DNA of 64,000 nt from Adlercreutzia sp. ZJ304 (GTDB lineage Bacteria; Actinomycetota; Coriobacteriia; Coriobacteriales; Eggerthellaceae). Each line of letters opens with the position of its first letter. Positions within the stretch are counted from its first letter, which is position 1. The DNA is taken from assembly GCF_011039075.1 (NCBI RefSeq), contig NZ_JAAKEG010000005.1, forward strand, positions 62,001-126,000, in the 5' to 3' direction. Positions 18,660 through 27,978 of this stretch are shown here, one piece after another. A program made the translations under genes and the position numbers. Under the pieces are notes generated by a model, which was given only the letters and a program-made list of their open reading frames with translations, ran no database searches and was not told where the DNA came from.

Positions 18660-19745
18660 ATGAAAACCGCCGATTTTGATTACGAGCTTCCTCCTGAACT
18701 TATTGCGCAAGCGCCGGCACCGGTGCGCGATAAATGCCGCATGCTTGTCCTTCATCGCGAAAACGGCAATTTGGAAGACAAAATTTTTCGCAACATAATT
18801 GATTACCTGCAACCGGGCGATTTACTTGTAGCCAACGAAACGCGAGTATTGCCCGCACGCTTATTGGGCACAAAACGTGGAACTGGAGGAGCAGCAGAGG
18901 TGTTTTTGCTGCGCGAAGCAGCCGGACCCGAACCGCGCACTAACAAATTGGCTTTTTGGGAAGTGTTGGTAAAGCCCGGGAAGCGCCTAAAGCCCAACAG
19001 TGGTGCTGTGGTAGATTTCCACGACGCAAATGGCAAAGTTGCGCTTTCTGCAGAAATAATCAACTGGGCACCAAATGCGCAAAAAGGCGAGCGCATTGCG
19101 CGGCTTTCTACAGAATTGCCATCGCTAGACGAGGCACTACATGCAGTAGGCAACACCCCCCTGCCGCCCTATATCAAAGATTACACGGGCGATAAAGAGA
19201 TGTACCAGACTGTTTATTCCAAACGAGAAAGTTCAGCCGCCGCACCCACCGCCGGTCTGCATTTCACGCCTGAATTAATTGAAAGCTGCAAGCAAAAAGG
19301 TATTGGTTGGGAAACTGTGGAATTAGAAGTAGGTTTAGACACGTTTCGCGTGGTAGATGAAGAAAACGCCGAAGACCACGCTATGCACACCGAATTCTAC
19401 ACAGTACCAAAACGCACTGCATGCGCTATTGAAGACACAAAGGCGCGCGGTGGGCGAGTAGTTGCAGTAGGAACTACAAGCGTAAGATCGCTTGAGAGTG
19501 CTTGGAATGCCAGTGCGGAAAAACTTGAAGTGCGCAATCGTGAAGCCACGTCACTTTTTTTGCTTCCGGGCAGTAAATTCAATGTGGTAGACGCGCTAAT
19601 AACAAATTTTCATGTACCGCGCTCTACATTAATGATGCTAGTTTCCGCTTTTGCCACTCGCGACCAAATAATGACTGCCTATGCCCATGCCATAGCTAAG
19701 CGTTATCGCATGTTAAGTTTCGGCGATGCTATGCTAATAATTTGA
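18660..19745 (+). CDS. queA: S-adenosylmethionine:tRNA ribosyltransferase-isomerase QueA
   Basis: Transfers and isomerises the ribosyl group of S-adenosylmethionine onto preQ1-modified tRNA, making epoxyqueuosine, the substrate of QueH. The 361-residue length is typical. The family motifs FDYELPPELIAQ, NETRVLPARLLG, TAGLHFTPELIES and NFHVPRSTLMMLVSAFA are all present. It forms an operon with queH and functionally follows Tgt, encoded nearby on the other strand. Confidence 0.97.
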   Translation: MKTADFDYELPPELIAQAPAPVRDKCRMLVLHRENGNLEDKIFRNIIDYLQPGDLLVANETRVLPARLLGTKRGTGGAAEVFLLREAAGPEPRTNKLAFWEVLVKPGKRLKPNSGAVVDFHDANGKVALSAEIINWAPNAQKGERIARLSTELPSLDEALHAVGNTPLPPYIKDYTGDKEMYQTVYSKRESSAAAPTAGLHFTPELIESCKQKGIGWETVELEVGLDTFRVVDEENAEDHAMHTEFYTVPKRTACAIEDTKARGGRVVAVGTTSVRSLESAWNASAEKLEVRNREATSLFLLPGSKFNVVDALITNFHVPRSTLMMLVSAFATRDQIMTAYAHAIAKRYRMLSFGDAMLII

Positions 19746-19794
19746 CTGCGACTTACTAACGCGCAAATGCCCGTCTGTTTAGGCTTGAATTGAT

Positions 19795-19823
19795 AAAAAA
19801 TGGTCCGCTCAGAGGCGGACCAT
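19795..19823 (-). terminator. Intrinsic terminator downstream of the cold-shock gene
   Basis: ATGGTCCGC (19800-19808) pairs with GCGGACCAT (19815-19823) in a perfect 9-bp stem with a 6-base loop. On the minus strand it is followed by a six-T run (19800-19795). It terminates the cold-shock gene and may also stop queA transcription from the other side. Confidence 0.9.
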
Positions 19824-19845
19824 TCGGATTTCACATTCAGCTTAC

Positions 19846-20049
19846 TTATTTCTTTACAACATTGCTGGCTTGCAGTTTGCCGTTCTGACCAGTAGTAATG
19901 TCGAAAACGACAGCAGCTCCCTCATCAAGAGTCTTAAATCCGTCCATCTGAATTTCAGAGAAGTGGACAAATAAGTCTTCGCCATCTTCCTGAGAGATGA
20001 AGCCATATCCCTTGTCAGGGTTGAACCATTTCACAGTACCTTCAGCCAT
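19846..20049 (-). CDS. Cold-shock protein, CspA family
   Basis: Single-domain RNA/DNA-binding chaperone of 67 residues. The RNP1 motif KGYGFIS and RNP2 motif DLFVHFS are intact. I chose the ATG at 20049 ([14 protein letters not shown]), preceded by a GGAAAG ribosome-binding site; an ORF extending to 20088 adds 13 non-homologous residues. A possible promoter lies about 90 bases upstream (TATAGT at 20142-20137 on the minus strand), giving a long leader, as is usual for csp genes. It ends in a strong terminator. Confidence 0.95.
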   Translation of the reverse strand: MAEGTVKWFNPDKGYGFISQEDGEDLFVHFSEIQMDGFKTLDEGAAVVFDITTGQNGKLQASNVVKK

Positions 20050-20210
20050 GCTCTTTCCTCTTTCTTCCCCCCACCGTGGGAGATTCAATACCGACGCGCA
20101 CCTCGCACGCCTCTGCTCTGTATTCAGCGCAATACAACTATACGCTACTTAAGACTGTTTTATGCAATGGATTTTTACAGTAGTCGAAAAATTTACGAAC
20201 TGTTACTTTT

Positions 20211-20642
20211 CTATTCTTCATCGGCAAGAAAATCTTTTACAGCAGCATCTGCAAAATCGGCTTCAGGTATGTCTTCAGCTGAAGTCATATCGCTGATATC
20301 ATGCCCGTAAGCTGCCGCAATAGCCCGTGCCTGATCTGCGCGAAGTTTTGCCATATCGGTTTCTCCAGCATCTTCTCTATACGAAGCTGCAAGCATAAGC
20401 GAGCGCGCAACATATTCTGTTATTGCAGGATCGGTTCCCGATATCTGCATAATAGATGCAATAGATTCAGGTGCAAGCGAAAGTAGCATATCGCCATCCA
20501 TGTCGACCGACTCACCTATAGCCGTCTCAAGCATCTCTGCCGCACCTTTAGGGTCGCGATCTTCGGTACGTCTTTGCATAGCGCGCATTATTCCCGCTGC
20601 AAAATCGACCAGCATACGTACCAAATAATCTTGTGTAAGCAA
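20211..20642 (-). CDS. Conserved hypothetical protein, DUF6483-like
   Basis: A 143-residue acidic, mostly helical protein that begins MLTQDYLVRMLVDFAAGIMRAM, resembling the start of DUF6483-type proteins. The middle carries regularly spaced Ala/Leu helices like TPR helices (ARSLMLAASYREDAG). No catalytic motif or membrane segment is visible. It follows ruvB by 53 bp on the same strand and could be read from the ruv transcript. The family name is from memory and is tentative. Confidence 0.7.
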   Translation of the reverse strand: MLTQDYLVRMLVDFAAGIMRAMQRRTEDRDPKGAAEMLETAIGESVDMDGDMLLSLAPESIASIMQISGTDPAITEYVARSLMLAASYREDAGETDMAKLRADQARAIAAAYGHDISDMTSAEDIPEADFADAAVKDFLADEE

Positions 20643-20695
20643 TTTATTCCTTCCTTCAACTTATGTAACAGTACATTGTTACATAGAAAACTAGT

Positions 20696-21763
20696 CTATA
20701 CATCTTTTGGCGGCGCAATGCCAATGTGTTCCCAAGCGCGCGCTGTAGCCACGCGCCCTTTCGGAGTGCGCACAAGAAGACCTTGTTGCATCAAATATGG
20801 CTCGTAAACATCTTCAAGCGTGTCGGTTTCCTCAGAGAGCGCCGAAGCTAACGTGGTAAGCCCTACAGGTGCTCCGGAAAACTGTACGCACAATGTGTGA
20901 AGAATGCGATTATCCATAGCGTCTAATCCCAAATCATCCACTTCAAAAAAGCTAAGTGCTTGCGCTGCAACATCTTCAGTAATGTGCCCGTCGCTTCGCA
21001 CCTGCGCCCAATCGCGCACGCGCTTTAACATACGATTAGCTAAACGTGGAGTACCGCGTGATCTGCGCGCTATTTCCAAAGCGCCCTCTTCATCTATATG
21101 CACATCTAAAATATGAGCCGAGCGCGTGATGATAGCAGCTAACTCTTGTGGTGTGTAATATTCAAGCCTGTAAGCTATACCGAATCTGTCGCGCAACGGA
21201 CCTGTTAAAAGACCTGTGCGAGTTGTTGCCCCTATCATAGTAAATCGCGGAATGTCTAACCTGATAGAGCGTGCAGCAGGCCCCTTTCCCACCATTATGT
21301 CCAAAGAATAGTCTTCCATGGCAGGATACAAAACTTCTTCAACCATGCGATTCAGGCGATGAATTTCGTCAATAAATAGCACATCGCCTTCTTCAAGGTT
21401 TGTGAGTATAGCCGCTAAATCGCCCGTTCGCTCTATGGCTGGTCCGCTTGTGGTACGAATATGCGCGCCTAATTCACTTGCCACAACAGATGCTAATGTA
21501 GTTTTCCCTAAGCCCGGAGGTCCACTAAAAAGAATATGATCCAATACATCATCTCGCGACTTAGCCGCCTCTATCATAATTTGCAGCGACTCTTTAACTT
21601 TCGATTGCCCCAAATAGTCGTCAAAATATTTCGGACGAAGCGATCTATCGAAGGCGATATCTTCTTCTAGCAATTCAGGCGCAACGCTGCGCCCGCGCCC
21701 TGTTGTAGAAGCATTCGCTCCAGCCTCGAAAACAATTCCTTCTATTTCAATTTCGTTAGCCAA
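20696..21763 (-). CDS. ruvB: Holliday junction branch migration ATPase RuvB
   Basis: AAA+ motor of the RuvABC resolvasome. Walker A GPPGLGKT and Walker B FIDEIHR are present, as are the N-terminal [12 protein letters not shown] and sensor motif IGATTRTG. The C-terminal winged helix is intact ([18 protein letters not shown]). The 355-residue length is normal with a short N-terminal extension. It directly follows ruvA with one base between them. Confidence 0.98.
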   Translation of the reverse strand: MANEIEIEGIVFEAGANASTTGRGRSVAPELLEEDIAFDRSLRPKYFDDYLGQSKVKESLQIMIEAAKSRDDVLDHILFSGPPGLGKTTLASVVASELGAHIRTTSGPAIERTGDLAAILTNLEEGDVLFIDEIHRLNRMVEEVLYPAMEDYSLDIMVGKGPAARSIRLDIPRFTMIGATTRTGLLTGPLRDRFGIAYRLEYYTPQELAAIITRSAHILDVHIDEEGALEIARRSRGTPRLANRMLKRVRDWAQVRSDGHITEDVAAQALSFFEVDDLGLDAMDNRILHTLCVQFSGAPVGLTTLASALSEETDTLEDVYEPYLMQQGLLVRTPKGRVATARAWEHIGIAPPKDV

Positions 21764-21764
21764 A

Positions 21765-22355
21765 TCAACTTCCTAGTCGTTTCAGCGCATATTTTACCAG
21801 TGAACTTTCCGTAGCTCCTTCAGGTGCCCCGTTCATTGCAAGTTCTATTTCGGAAGACGTGAATCCCATAGAAAGCAATGCCTCTACAGCGCCAGACATA
21901 CGCTGGTCTACAACAGACCCAGAATCGTCTTGGTTGAATAAACTGCCAGAAAAATCGTCAAGCGAACCTTTTAATTCAAGAATTATACGCTGAGCGGTTT
22001 TCTTACCAACTCCGGGAATTTTTGAGACAAGCGCGCTATCTTGTGCTGCCACCGCATCGGCTAATTTTCGCGAGCTAAATGTAGAAAGTGCTGCCAAAGC
22101 TACTTTTGGACCCACACCAGATACCCCTATAAGCTTTTCGAACATAGCCTTTTCATCATCTGCCAGAAAACCGTATAGTGTAATCCCATTATCGCTGACA
22201 TGCATATATGTACGCACATAAACAGATGAGCCTATCTCAGGTAGTTTAGATAGCGCAGTCTGCGACATAAAGACCTCATATCCAATACCTCCAACATCAA
22301 TGAAAGCGCTGTTCAATAGTTTGCCAGCCAATTGTCCGTTCAGAAAAGCTATCAT
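21765..22355 (-). CDS. ruvA: Holliday junction DNA-binding protein RuvA
   Basis: Tetrameric protein that holds the Holliday junction and loads RuvB. The 196-residue protein has the OB-fold N-terminus ([12 protein letters not shown]), two helix-hairpin-helix motifs ([16 protein letters not shown] and [20 protein letters not shown]), and the C-terminal RuvB-binding domain. It lies between ruvC and ruvB, the classical order. Confidence 0.97.
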   Translation of the reverse strand: MIAFLNGQLAGKLLNSAFIDVGGIGYEVFMSQTALSKLPEIGSSVYVRTYMHVSDNGITLYGFLADDEKAMFEKLIGVSGVGPKVALAALSTFSSRKLADAVAAQDSALVSKIPGVGKKTAQRIILELKGSLDDFSGSLFNQDDSGSVVDQRMSGAVEALLSMGFTSSEIELAMNGAPEGATESSLVKYALKRLGS

Positions 22356-22375
22356 GCGCTACACCTATCTTCACT

Positions 22376-22912
22376 TTAAGCACAGCTACAGGCAGTAAAA
22401 GCCTGCGACACCAATGGCGATTCATGCGTTGTATAGCAAATAGCTGCAGCTAACGCATCAGATGCATGATCAGGTTTTGGAGCATTGCTAAGAGCTAGCA
22501 ATTTTTGCACCATATACTGCACCTGCTCTTTTTCAGCACCACCTGTTCCAACCACAGCCAACTTTATCTGCCTCGGAGTGAATTCGCCAACGCTTAGCCC
22601 ACCTTCAGCACATGCAACAAGCGCCGCACCACGAGCCTGCCCCGTAGCAAATGCAGCAGTTATATTTTGCCCAAACCAAACCGTTTCTATGCCCACACAT
22701 ATTGGATGAAACCGCTGCACCACAGCACTTATCTGATCGTGTATCTTCAAGAGACGCTTCGATAAATCAACCCCAGAAGGAGTAGAAACACACCCGTAAG
22801 CCATGCATTCTAAGTGCGCACCTGTCTGCCGAACAACGCCCCATCCGGTATTTGCCAACCCGGGATCTATCCCCAATATGATGCGCTCAACAGCCAAAAC
22901 GCCTCGTTTCAT
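22376..22912 (-). CDS. ruvC: Holliday junction endonuclease RuvC
   Basis: RNase H-fold nuclease that resolves Holliday junctions. The first catalytic Asp lies in ILGIDPGLANTGWG, the Glu in VGIETVWFGQN, and the C-terminal acidic pair in KPDHASDALAAAIC. The ATG at 22912 gives 178 residues. A TTG five codons in, behind a GAGG sequence, is an alternative start that fits the usual beginning of the family better. It heads the ruvCAB operon and has a good promoter just upstream. Confidence 0.96.
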   Translation of the reverse strand: MKRGVLAVERIILGIDPGLANTGWGVVRQTGAHLECMAYGCVSTPSGVDLSKRLLKIHDQISAVVQRFHPICVGIETVWFGQNITAAFATGQARGAALVACAEGGLSVGEFTPRQIKLAVVGTGGAEKEQVQYMVQKLLALSNAPKPDHASDALAAAICYTTHESPLVSQAFTACSCA

Positions 22913-22931
22913 CTATATTACCGATTCGCAA

Positions 22932-22960
22932 ATTATAGAACATGTGTTTGTATATCGCAA
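22932..22960 (-). promoter_or_regulatory. Promoter of the ruvCAB operon
   Basis: On the minus strand TTGCGA (22960-22955) and a perfect TATAAT (22937-22932) are separated by 17 bp. The predicted start leaves a leader of about 13 bases before the ruvC ATG. No LexA-type site was recognised beside it. Confidence 0.7.
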
Positions 22961-23158
22961 TACCTTATACTACAAAAAAGCTCCCCTCAGGAAACATTTT
23001 ATAAGAGAAACTTTGCAACTTAACCGCAACACTAGGAATACGCTAGGAGCCATGCGCAAAGAGCAAGATGCGCACTAGGGGCAGACGGATTGACTGCAGT
23101 CCAAACTTTCATCACTGAAAAATCATTCCCTAGGTCAAAGCGCCTTCAAATCTAGTAT
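22961..23158. other. Gene-free spacer upstream of ruvC
   Basis: The start of an AT-rich, gene-poor patch. It contains one copy of an 18-bp sequence (23007-23024) repeated at 23684-23701. No ORF with coding character and no RNA gene is recognised. Confidence 0.45.
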
Positions 23159-23404
23159 TTAGAAAAAAGATTTGAGACATTCACGAACATGTTCAATAAA
23201 CGACGGATCGTCACTTTGTTTCACCGATTCTACAAAGCGCGGATTGCGCGCTTCCAGATCAAAGGCTCTCACCTGCTCAACAGCAACAACACCATATATC
23301 GTAAGTCCACTTGGCATATCAAGATGAAGAGGAAATTTATCCCGTCTTGTTGTAATAGGACAAACTAAAAAAGAGATGTTGGCAACCTCGCAACTCAACT
23401 GCAA
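23159..23404 (-). pseudogene. Truncated MazF/PemK-type toxin remnant
   Basis: The 81-codon frame matches the C-terminal two thirds of MazF endoribonucleases: ISFLVCPITTRRDKFPLH, then GVVAVEQVRAFDLEARNPRFVESV, and a final helix. The N-terminal strand with the GDIV/GRRPALV-type motif is missing. The first seven residues come from unrelated sequence containing a repeated CAACTCAACTGCAAT, and the only start is a TTG. No antitoxin gene is adjacent. It is probably an inactive relic of a MazEF module destroyed by rearrangement. Confidence 0.8.
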
Positions 23405-23507
23405 TCAACTCAACTGCAATCTAATGAAATGTCCACGCCCCCTTACCGCCGCAGAAATACAAATACAAAGCAGGTTGAAGCTTCCTAGTTCAAAAAAGTT
23501 AGAAAAA

Positions 23508-23650
23508 TGGTCAAAACTTCCGACTTTCCACTGTGAAAAGCACAGAATAGCGCCTATAGATGCATCACCAAATGCTGTTTGCCCAGTGTTCTCCACAATT
23601 CAAGCCAGCCATACGGCAATCCGACCATGGAAAGTCGGAAGTTTTGACCA
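23508..23650. mobile_element. MITE-like element, copy 1 (143 bp)
   Basis: A 143-bp non-coding element bounded by perfect 23-bp terminal inverted repeats (23508-23530 and 23628-23650) that begin TGGTCAAAACTTCC. A second element of exactly the same length lies at 60372-60514 in the opposite orientation; the interiors are diverged but alignable. Flanks are A- and T-rich. It has no transposase and would need one in trans. It sits beside the truncated mazF. Confidence 0.85.
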
Positions 23651-24026
23651 CTTTTGTCAATTTATTTCTCTCGCCACGTATTTGAAACTTTGCAACTTAA
23701 CGAGGTTGATTGCAATCGCAATATGGACATGTACAATCTTAATGTGAACGGGTGCTCAGATTAAGAATTCAATCAACATTCAACTAGCAACCGCAACACT
23801 GCAAAGTTTGTATAGCAGATAACTCCCGACACATTTCTGCAAGATTTGCACTCATTAAAAGTTGCAACTATGGGAACTTGCGATGTCAATAGGTGTTGCA
23901 AACAGTTGGTTTTGACATGAAATCTATATGTCACTTGATATCGCATTTTTGATACACAGATATAAGGTTTGCAATCTAGTCTTGATTAGAAGATTTATAA
24001 GTCTTCTAGAGAAAGAATAGATTGCT
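23651..24026. other. Gene-free AT-rich spacer upstream of the Rpn-family gene
   Basis: No coding ORF is recognised. Notable short structures are TGACAT (23913-23918) with ATGTCA (23928-23933), and TAGAAGA (23987-23993) with TCTTCTA (24002-24008). The second dyad spans a TTTATA box and probably belongs to the promoter of the next gene. Confidence 0.5.
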
Positions 24027-24878
24027 ATGGATAAAGAAAAACTTGTTTCTATTACTAATCAATTTATGTTTAATCGTGTAATGATTCAAAAAGATATATG
24101 TAAAGAATTCTTAGAGTGTGTATTAGGTAAGCAAATTGATGATCTGATTTATAAAAACGCTGAACAAGCAATAGAACCTAGACTAGATTTTAAGAGTGTT
24201 AGATTAGATTTGTTTGCTAAGACAAAACATGAAGTTTTTGACATAGAACTACAGGTTCAACAAAGAGCAGATATCGCTAGGAGATATAGATACTATCAAG
24301 CATCTATTGATACTACATCGCTTGATAAAGGGGCAGACTACGATAAGCTAGACACAAGCTATATTATCTTTGTTTGTAATCACGATCCTTTCAAAGCAGG
24401 ACTTCCTGTATATGAGATAGAACCAATATGTAGACAAGACACATCTTTAGATATAGACAGCGGCATACACTGGATTGCTCTTAACTGCAAAGACTATGCA
24501 AAGACAAAAGATAAGCATCTACTTTCTTTTATGGAGTATGTCTTCACTGGTAAAATAGATAAACAAGACAAGCTAGTTACATCTATTGCTAGTGCAGTAG
24601 ATAAAGCCAATAAAGATAGAGAGTGGGTGAATAAGGTGTTTTCTGTAAGTACAATAGGAGAAGATTGGGAGCGAGAAGTACGTATAGCCCGCAGAGCTGC
24701 TCTAAAAGAGGGAGAAGAACGAGGACTAGAGCGAGGAATCTTGCAAGGACGCGCTGAAGCCGCACGCTACGACTCTCTTATCGAACACCTATTTGCCGCC
24801 GGACGTGAGGGCGATGTTCTTAAAGCCTCTAAAGACCCAGCCTATCGTGAGCGGCTTTTTGCTGAGTTTAATATTTAG
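24027..24878 (+). CDS. Rpn family recombination-promoting nuclease (PD-(D/E)XK transposase-like)
   Basis: A 283-residue protein of the Rpn/PD-(D/E)XK nuclease family. The nuclease motif appears as RLDLFAKT (D61) followed by FDIELQVQ (E74, Q76). Family features MFNRVM and RYRYYQASIDTTSLDKG are also clear. Such proteins are DNA endonucleases linked to RecA-independent recombination and often occur in multiple copies. The first 650 bp are strongly AT-rich. The last 200 bp have higher GC and encode an Arg/Glu-rich tail (EGEERGLERGILQGRAEAARYD), suggesting a mosaic gene. The ribosome-binding site AGAAAG precedes the ATG. Confidence 0.9.
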   Translation: MDKEKLVSITNQFMFNRVMIQKDICKEFLECVLGKQIDDLIYKNAEQAIEPRLDFKSVRLDLFAKTKHEVFDIELQVQQRADIARRYRYYQASIDTTSLDKGADYDKLDTSYIIFVCNHDPFKAGLPVYEIEPICRQDTSLDIDSGIHWIALNCKDYAKTKDKHLLSFMEYVFTGKIDKQDKLVTSIASAVDKANKDREWVNKVFSVSTIGEDWEREVRIARRAALKEGEERGLERGILQGRAEAARYDSLIEHLFAAGREGDVLKASKDPAYRERLFAEFNI

Positions 24879-24970
24879 AGTCAAGCATCAACCAAGTTAT
24901 AAGTACTTCATTAATTACGCTTGAATGTAACTCTTTGGTACGATTCTTCTGGGCACAATACCTGCAAAAG

Positions 24971-25007
24971 AAAAACTCCCGCACCTGTAAGGTTCACGGG
25001 AGTTTTT
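24971..25007. terminator. Bidirectional intrinsic terminator after secY
   Basis: AAAAACTCCCG (24971-24981) pairs with CGGGAGTTTTT (24997-25007) around a 15-base loop, with T-runs in both directions. It ends the ribosomal protein-secY transcript on the minus strand and can also stop the Rpn transcript. Confidence 0.9.
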
Positions 25008-25025
25008 TGCACTATATAAACGGGT

Positions 25026-26306
25026 TTACTTAAAGAAACCGTCGTAGTTGTGCATCTTAAGTTGGCTTTCTACCTTGCTCATAGTGTCTAGCGCAACGCC
25101 AATCATAATCAGAATAGACGTGCCGCCAAACGACTGAATAAGTTGATTACCAGTGAAGTAGAAAATAATTGTAGGCACTACCGCAATAAGCGCAATAAAA
25201 ATACCACCGGGTAACGTTATTCGCTTCAGCGTATTCCTGATATACGCAACCGTAGCCGAACCCGGACGTACTCCGGGAATAAATCCACCTTGCTTGCGAA
25301 TGTTATCTGCCGTTTCCTCCGGATTAAACACCATAGAAGTGTAGAAATACGCAAAGAATACAATCAGAACAAGCGTTAGGATCCAGTTAAGCCAACCAGT
25401 TGAGCACCAATCAGCAAAAGTGGTTAGCCAGTCTACATTGAAAATGGCAGCCAACTGTGCTGGCAAGTACAAAATACAGCTAGCAAAGATGATAGGTATA
25501 ACACCAGCAGCATTCACCTTTAACGGAATGTATGTATTCTGCCCGCCCATCATTTTACGACCAGAAACGCGCTTAGCATAATTTACCGGTATGCGGCGCT
25601 GCGCACGTTCGATAAAGATAATAAGCGGTATGCAAGCCAAAACGACAATAAGAATAAGTACGGTTATGGCAATGCCCATGCCTAAATCGGCAGTCAGATT
25701 AATTGAACTGAAAATAGCGGACGGAACGCGGCTAACAATGCTAATGAAAATGATTAGCGACATGCCGTTGCCAATACCGCGCTGAGTAATAAGCTCGCCC
25801 ATCCACATTATGAATGCGGTGCCTGCCACCAATGTAAATACAATTATTACGCAGGTAAGCCAATATGGAACTTCATTAGAGAAAGTTACTCCGTATGCCG
25901 GCGACTGGAAAAGTAGCAAATAACCAACAGCATTAATTAAGCCAAGTGCCAGTGTAAGATAACGCGTAACCTGCGTAATCTTCTTACGACCAGAATCGCC
26001 CTCTTTTGCCCAGCGCCCAACAGCTGGTATAACACCTTGCATTAGCTGCATAATAATTGATGCAGTAATGTAGGGCATAATGCCCAGCGAAAACACGCTG
26101 AAGTTAGACAGAGCGCCACCAGTGAACAAGTCAAGCATACTCATGGCAACGCCCGAATCCTGATACGCCGTTGCAAACTCGTTAAACGGAATACCAGGAA
26201 CAGGTACATATGCGCCAAAGCGATAGAGCGCAAGAATGGCAAGAGTAAACAGAATCTTCTTCCGCAGCTCTGGTACTTTGAACGCGTCGACTATGGAGCT
26301 TAGCAA
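25026..26306 (-). CDS. secY: Protein translocase subunit SecY
   Basis: Channel-forming subunit of the SecYEG translocon, 426 residues with ten membrane segments. SecY motifs PGIPF near residue 38, the [28 protein letters not shown] block (given here as one region near 245-272) and a C-terminal basic tail are visible. The start appears to be a TTG inside the last codons of rplO, overlapping it by seven bases. It is the last gene of the operon. adk, map and infA, which usually follow, are absent here. Confidence 0.97.
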   Translation of the reverse strand: MLSSIVDAFKVPELRKKILFTLAILALYRFGAYVPVPGIPFNEFATAYQDSGVAMSMLDLFTGGALSNFSVFSLGIMPYITASIIMQLMQGVIPAVGRWAKEGDSGRKKITQVTRYLTLALGLINAVGYLLLFQSPAYGVTFSNEVPYWLTCVIIVFTLVAGTAFIMWMGELITQRGIGNGMSLIIFISIVSRVPSAIFSSINLTADLGMGIAITVLILIVVLACIPLIIFIERAQRRIPVNYAKRVSGRKMMGGQNTYIPLKVNAAGVIPIIFASCILYLPAQLAAIFNVDWLTTFADWCSTGWLNWILTLVLIVFFAYFYTSMVFNPEETADNIRKQGGFIPGVRPGSATVAYIRNTLKRITLPGGIFIALIAVVPTIIFYFTGNQLIQSFGGTSILIMIGVALDTMSKVESQLKMHNYDGFFK

Positions 26307-26749
26307 GGCTCTTCGACCTTTCCTCCGGCTGCTTCTATCTTTGCCTTAGCGGAAGCAGAAATCTTATCAACCTTCACAGTAAGAGCCTTTGTAATCTGAC
26401 CATCTCCTAGAACCTTTACGGGATCGCAGGAATGCTTAATTACGCCCTTGGTCTTCAAAGTGTCGCAGTCAACCGTTTCGCCTGCTTCGTATATACGATC
26501 AAGCTTACTGACGTTAACAGCGATGTATTCAACACGATTCGGATTACGGAATCCGGGAAGCTTTGGAAGCCTACGTGCCAGAGGAGTCTGACCACCTTCA
26601 AAGCCTGCACCTTTACCGCCACCAGCGCGAGACTTCTGACCGTTCATGCCGCGACCGGCAGTTTTACCTTTACCGGACGCAGGACCGCGACCAACACGCT
26701 TACGCTTGTGGGTAGAACCCTCAGCAGGCTTCAAATCTTTAAGTTCCAT
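26300..26749 (-). CDS. rplO: 50S ribosomal protein L15
   Basis: The 149-residue protein begins [20 protein letters not shown] and has the Gly-rich [19 protein letters not shown] segment typical of L15. It binds 23S rRNA. A GGAG-type ribosome-binding site precedes the ATG. The 114-bp gap to rpmD upstream holds two hairpins and may carry an internal promoter. Confidence 0.98.
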   Translation of the reverse strand: MELKDLKPAEGSTHKRKRVGRGPASGKGKTAGRGMNGQKSRAGGGKGAGFEGGQTPLARRLPKLPGFRNPNRVEYIAVNVSKLDRIYEAGETVDCDTLKTKGVIKHSCDPVKVLGDGQITKALTVKVDKISASAKAKIEAAGGKVEEPC

Positions 26750-26765
26750 TCAAATCTCCTTTTTT

Positions 26766-26860
26766 CGCGTCTTTCGACGCTCGCTTTCACTATAAAAAGT
26801 CTTTTGTAAAGTTAGCATACGACTGGATAAACTTTTGACCGCCTTTGTAAGACGGTCAAA
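26766..26860 (-). promoter_or_regulatory. Two hairpins in the rpmD-rplO gap
   Basis: A hairpin at 26834-26860 (TTTGACCG with CGGTCAAA, extended by CTT/AAG) lies just after the rpmD stop. A second, GCGTC-GAAA-GACGC on the minus strand (26780-26767), lies just before the rplO ribosome-binding site. A TATAGT box (about 26795) lies between them. This could be an attenuator or RNA-processing site with a secondary promoter for rplO-secY. Confidence 0.4.
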
Positions 26861-26863
26861 TTT

Positions 26864-27055
26864 TTACAGTTCTTCCACTTCTATCAAATGCTTTACCTTA
26901 AATATCATACCGCGAACGGACTCGTTATCTACCACATCGTGGCTTTTGCCAATACGACCAAGACCCAACGCGCGCAGCGTGCGATCCTGATCATACTTGC
27001 GACCAATCTGGCTTTTTACTTGCGTAAGGCGCAGAGTTTTCTTTGCATCAGCCAT
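26864..27055 (-). CDS. rpmD: 50S ribosomal protein L30
   Basis: The 63-residue protein contains the L30 pattern LRLTQVKSQIGRKYDQDRTLRALGL, split here around residues 8-32, and NESVRGMIFKVKHLIEVEE at the C-terminus. Its start overlaps the rpsE stop by one base (TAATG), so translation is coupled. Confidence 0.97.
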   Translation of the reverse strand: MADAKKTLRLTQVKSQIGRKYDQDRTLRALGLGRIGKSHDVVDNESVRGMIFKVKHLIEVEEL

Positions 27056-27579
27056 TACTTCTGCTCCTTCCTGCCAAACATCTTGTCAACAGTAGTTCCG
27101 CGACGCGCAGCCACTGTTTCGGGGCTTTCCATAACCTTCAAACCTTCTGCAGCCGCCTTCACGATGTTCATAGCATTGCTAGTGCCAAGGCTCTTGGTTA
27201 TAACGTTCTTAACACCAGCCAATTCCATGATGGCGCGAACTGGACCACCAGCCATAACACCAGTACCGGGAACAGCCGGCTTAATAAGCACGCGACCAGC
27301 GCCATATTCGCCAATAACTTCGTGCGGAATGGAGCCTTCCTCAGTCAGCGGCACGGTGAACATGTTTTTCTTCGCGTCCTCTACGCCTTTCTTGATGGCG
27401 TTGGGAACCTCTTGGGATTTACCCAAACCAAGACCAACCTTGCCATTTCCGTCACCAACGACAACCAATGCAGTAAGCTGCATACGACGACCGCCCTTGA
27501 CGGTCTTGGAGACGCGGTTAATGCTAACTACGCGCTCTTCCAGTTCTGGAACAGCGTTTTCCTGTTGTTTACGGGCCAT
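27055..27579 (-). CDS. rpsE: 30S ribosomal protein S5
   Basis: The 174-residue protein has the S5 signature ([21 protein letters not shown] and [15 protein letters not shown]), with the double-stranded RNA-binding fold at the N-terminus. S5 acts in decoding fidelity. It sits in the standard spc-type order between rplR and rpmD. Confidence 0.98.
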   Translation of the reverse strand: MARKQQENAVPELEERVVSINRVSKTVKGGRRMQLTALVVVGDGNGKVGLGLGKSQEVPNAIKKGVEDAKKNMFTVPLTEEGSIPHEVIGEYGAGRVLIKPAVPGTGVMAGGPVRAIMELAGVKNVITKSLGTSNAMNIVKAAAEGLKVMESPETVAARRGTTVDKMFGRKEQK

Positions 27580-27591
27580 ATACGTCTCCTC

Positions 27592-27963
27592 CTAGAACTT
27601 CAGGCCGGCTTCGCGAGCTGCGTCAGCCAGAGCCTTCACGCGCCCGTGATACAGATTTCCGCCACGGTCGAACACGACTTCGTTAATACCCTTATCCTGT
27701 GCCATTTTGCCTATGATAGTGCCCAGTTCAGCTGCACCAGCAACCGTTGAGGCTTTAGCGCCAGTCTTCTTGAACTCAGGACCCATTGTAGACACGCCAC
27801 AAATGGTCTTACGGCTAACATCGTCGATAACCTGAACATACATATTATTGTTAGAGCGGGTAACGCACATGCGCGGACGAGTTGCAGTACCCGACACTTT
27901 ACCGCGAACGCGACGATGGCGACGCGCAAGACCGGATTGACGCTTGAGTATTGATTTCTGCAT
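27592..27963 (-). CDS. rplR: 50S ribosomal protein L18
   Basis: The 123-residue protein binds 5S rRNA. The N-terminal basic segment ([18 protein letters not shown]) and the C-terminal [21 protein letters not shown] motif are typical of L18. It lies between rplF and rpsE with short spacings. Confidence 0.98.
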   Translation of the reverse strand: MQKSILKRQSGLARRHRRVRGKVSGTATRPRMCVTRSNNNMYVQVIDDVSRKTICGVSTMGPEFKKTGAKASTVAGAAELGTIIGKMAQDKGINEVVFDRGGNLYHGRVKALADAAREAGLKF

Positions 27964-27978
27964 TTTCCGATCTCCTTC

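Larger units (their letters stand above)
23007..23701. repeat. 18-bp direct repeats bracketing the mazF remnant and MITE
   Basis: GAAACTTTGCAACTTAAC occurs at 23007-23024 and again at 23684-23701. The first copy runs on into CGCAACACT, and AACCGCAACACT recurs near 23786. The two copies frame the truncated mazF and the MITE-like element. They may be traces of a duplication or of an inserted segment. Only the two 18-bp copies, not the whole span, are repeated. Confidence 0.7.

Noticed and set aside
23405-23596. Open frame over the first MITE
   Set aside because: It crosses the terminal inverted repeat of a non-coding element; a similar frame (60353-60568) covers the second copy. Both are by-products of the repeat.
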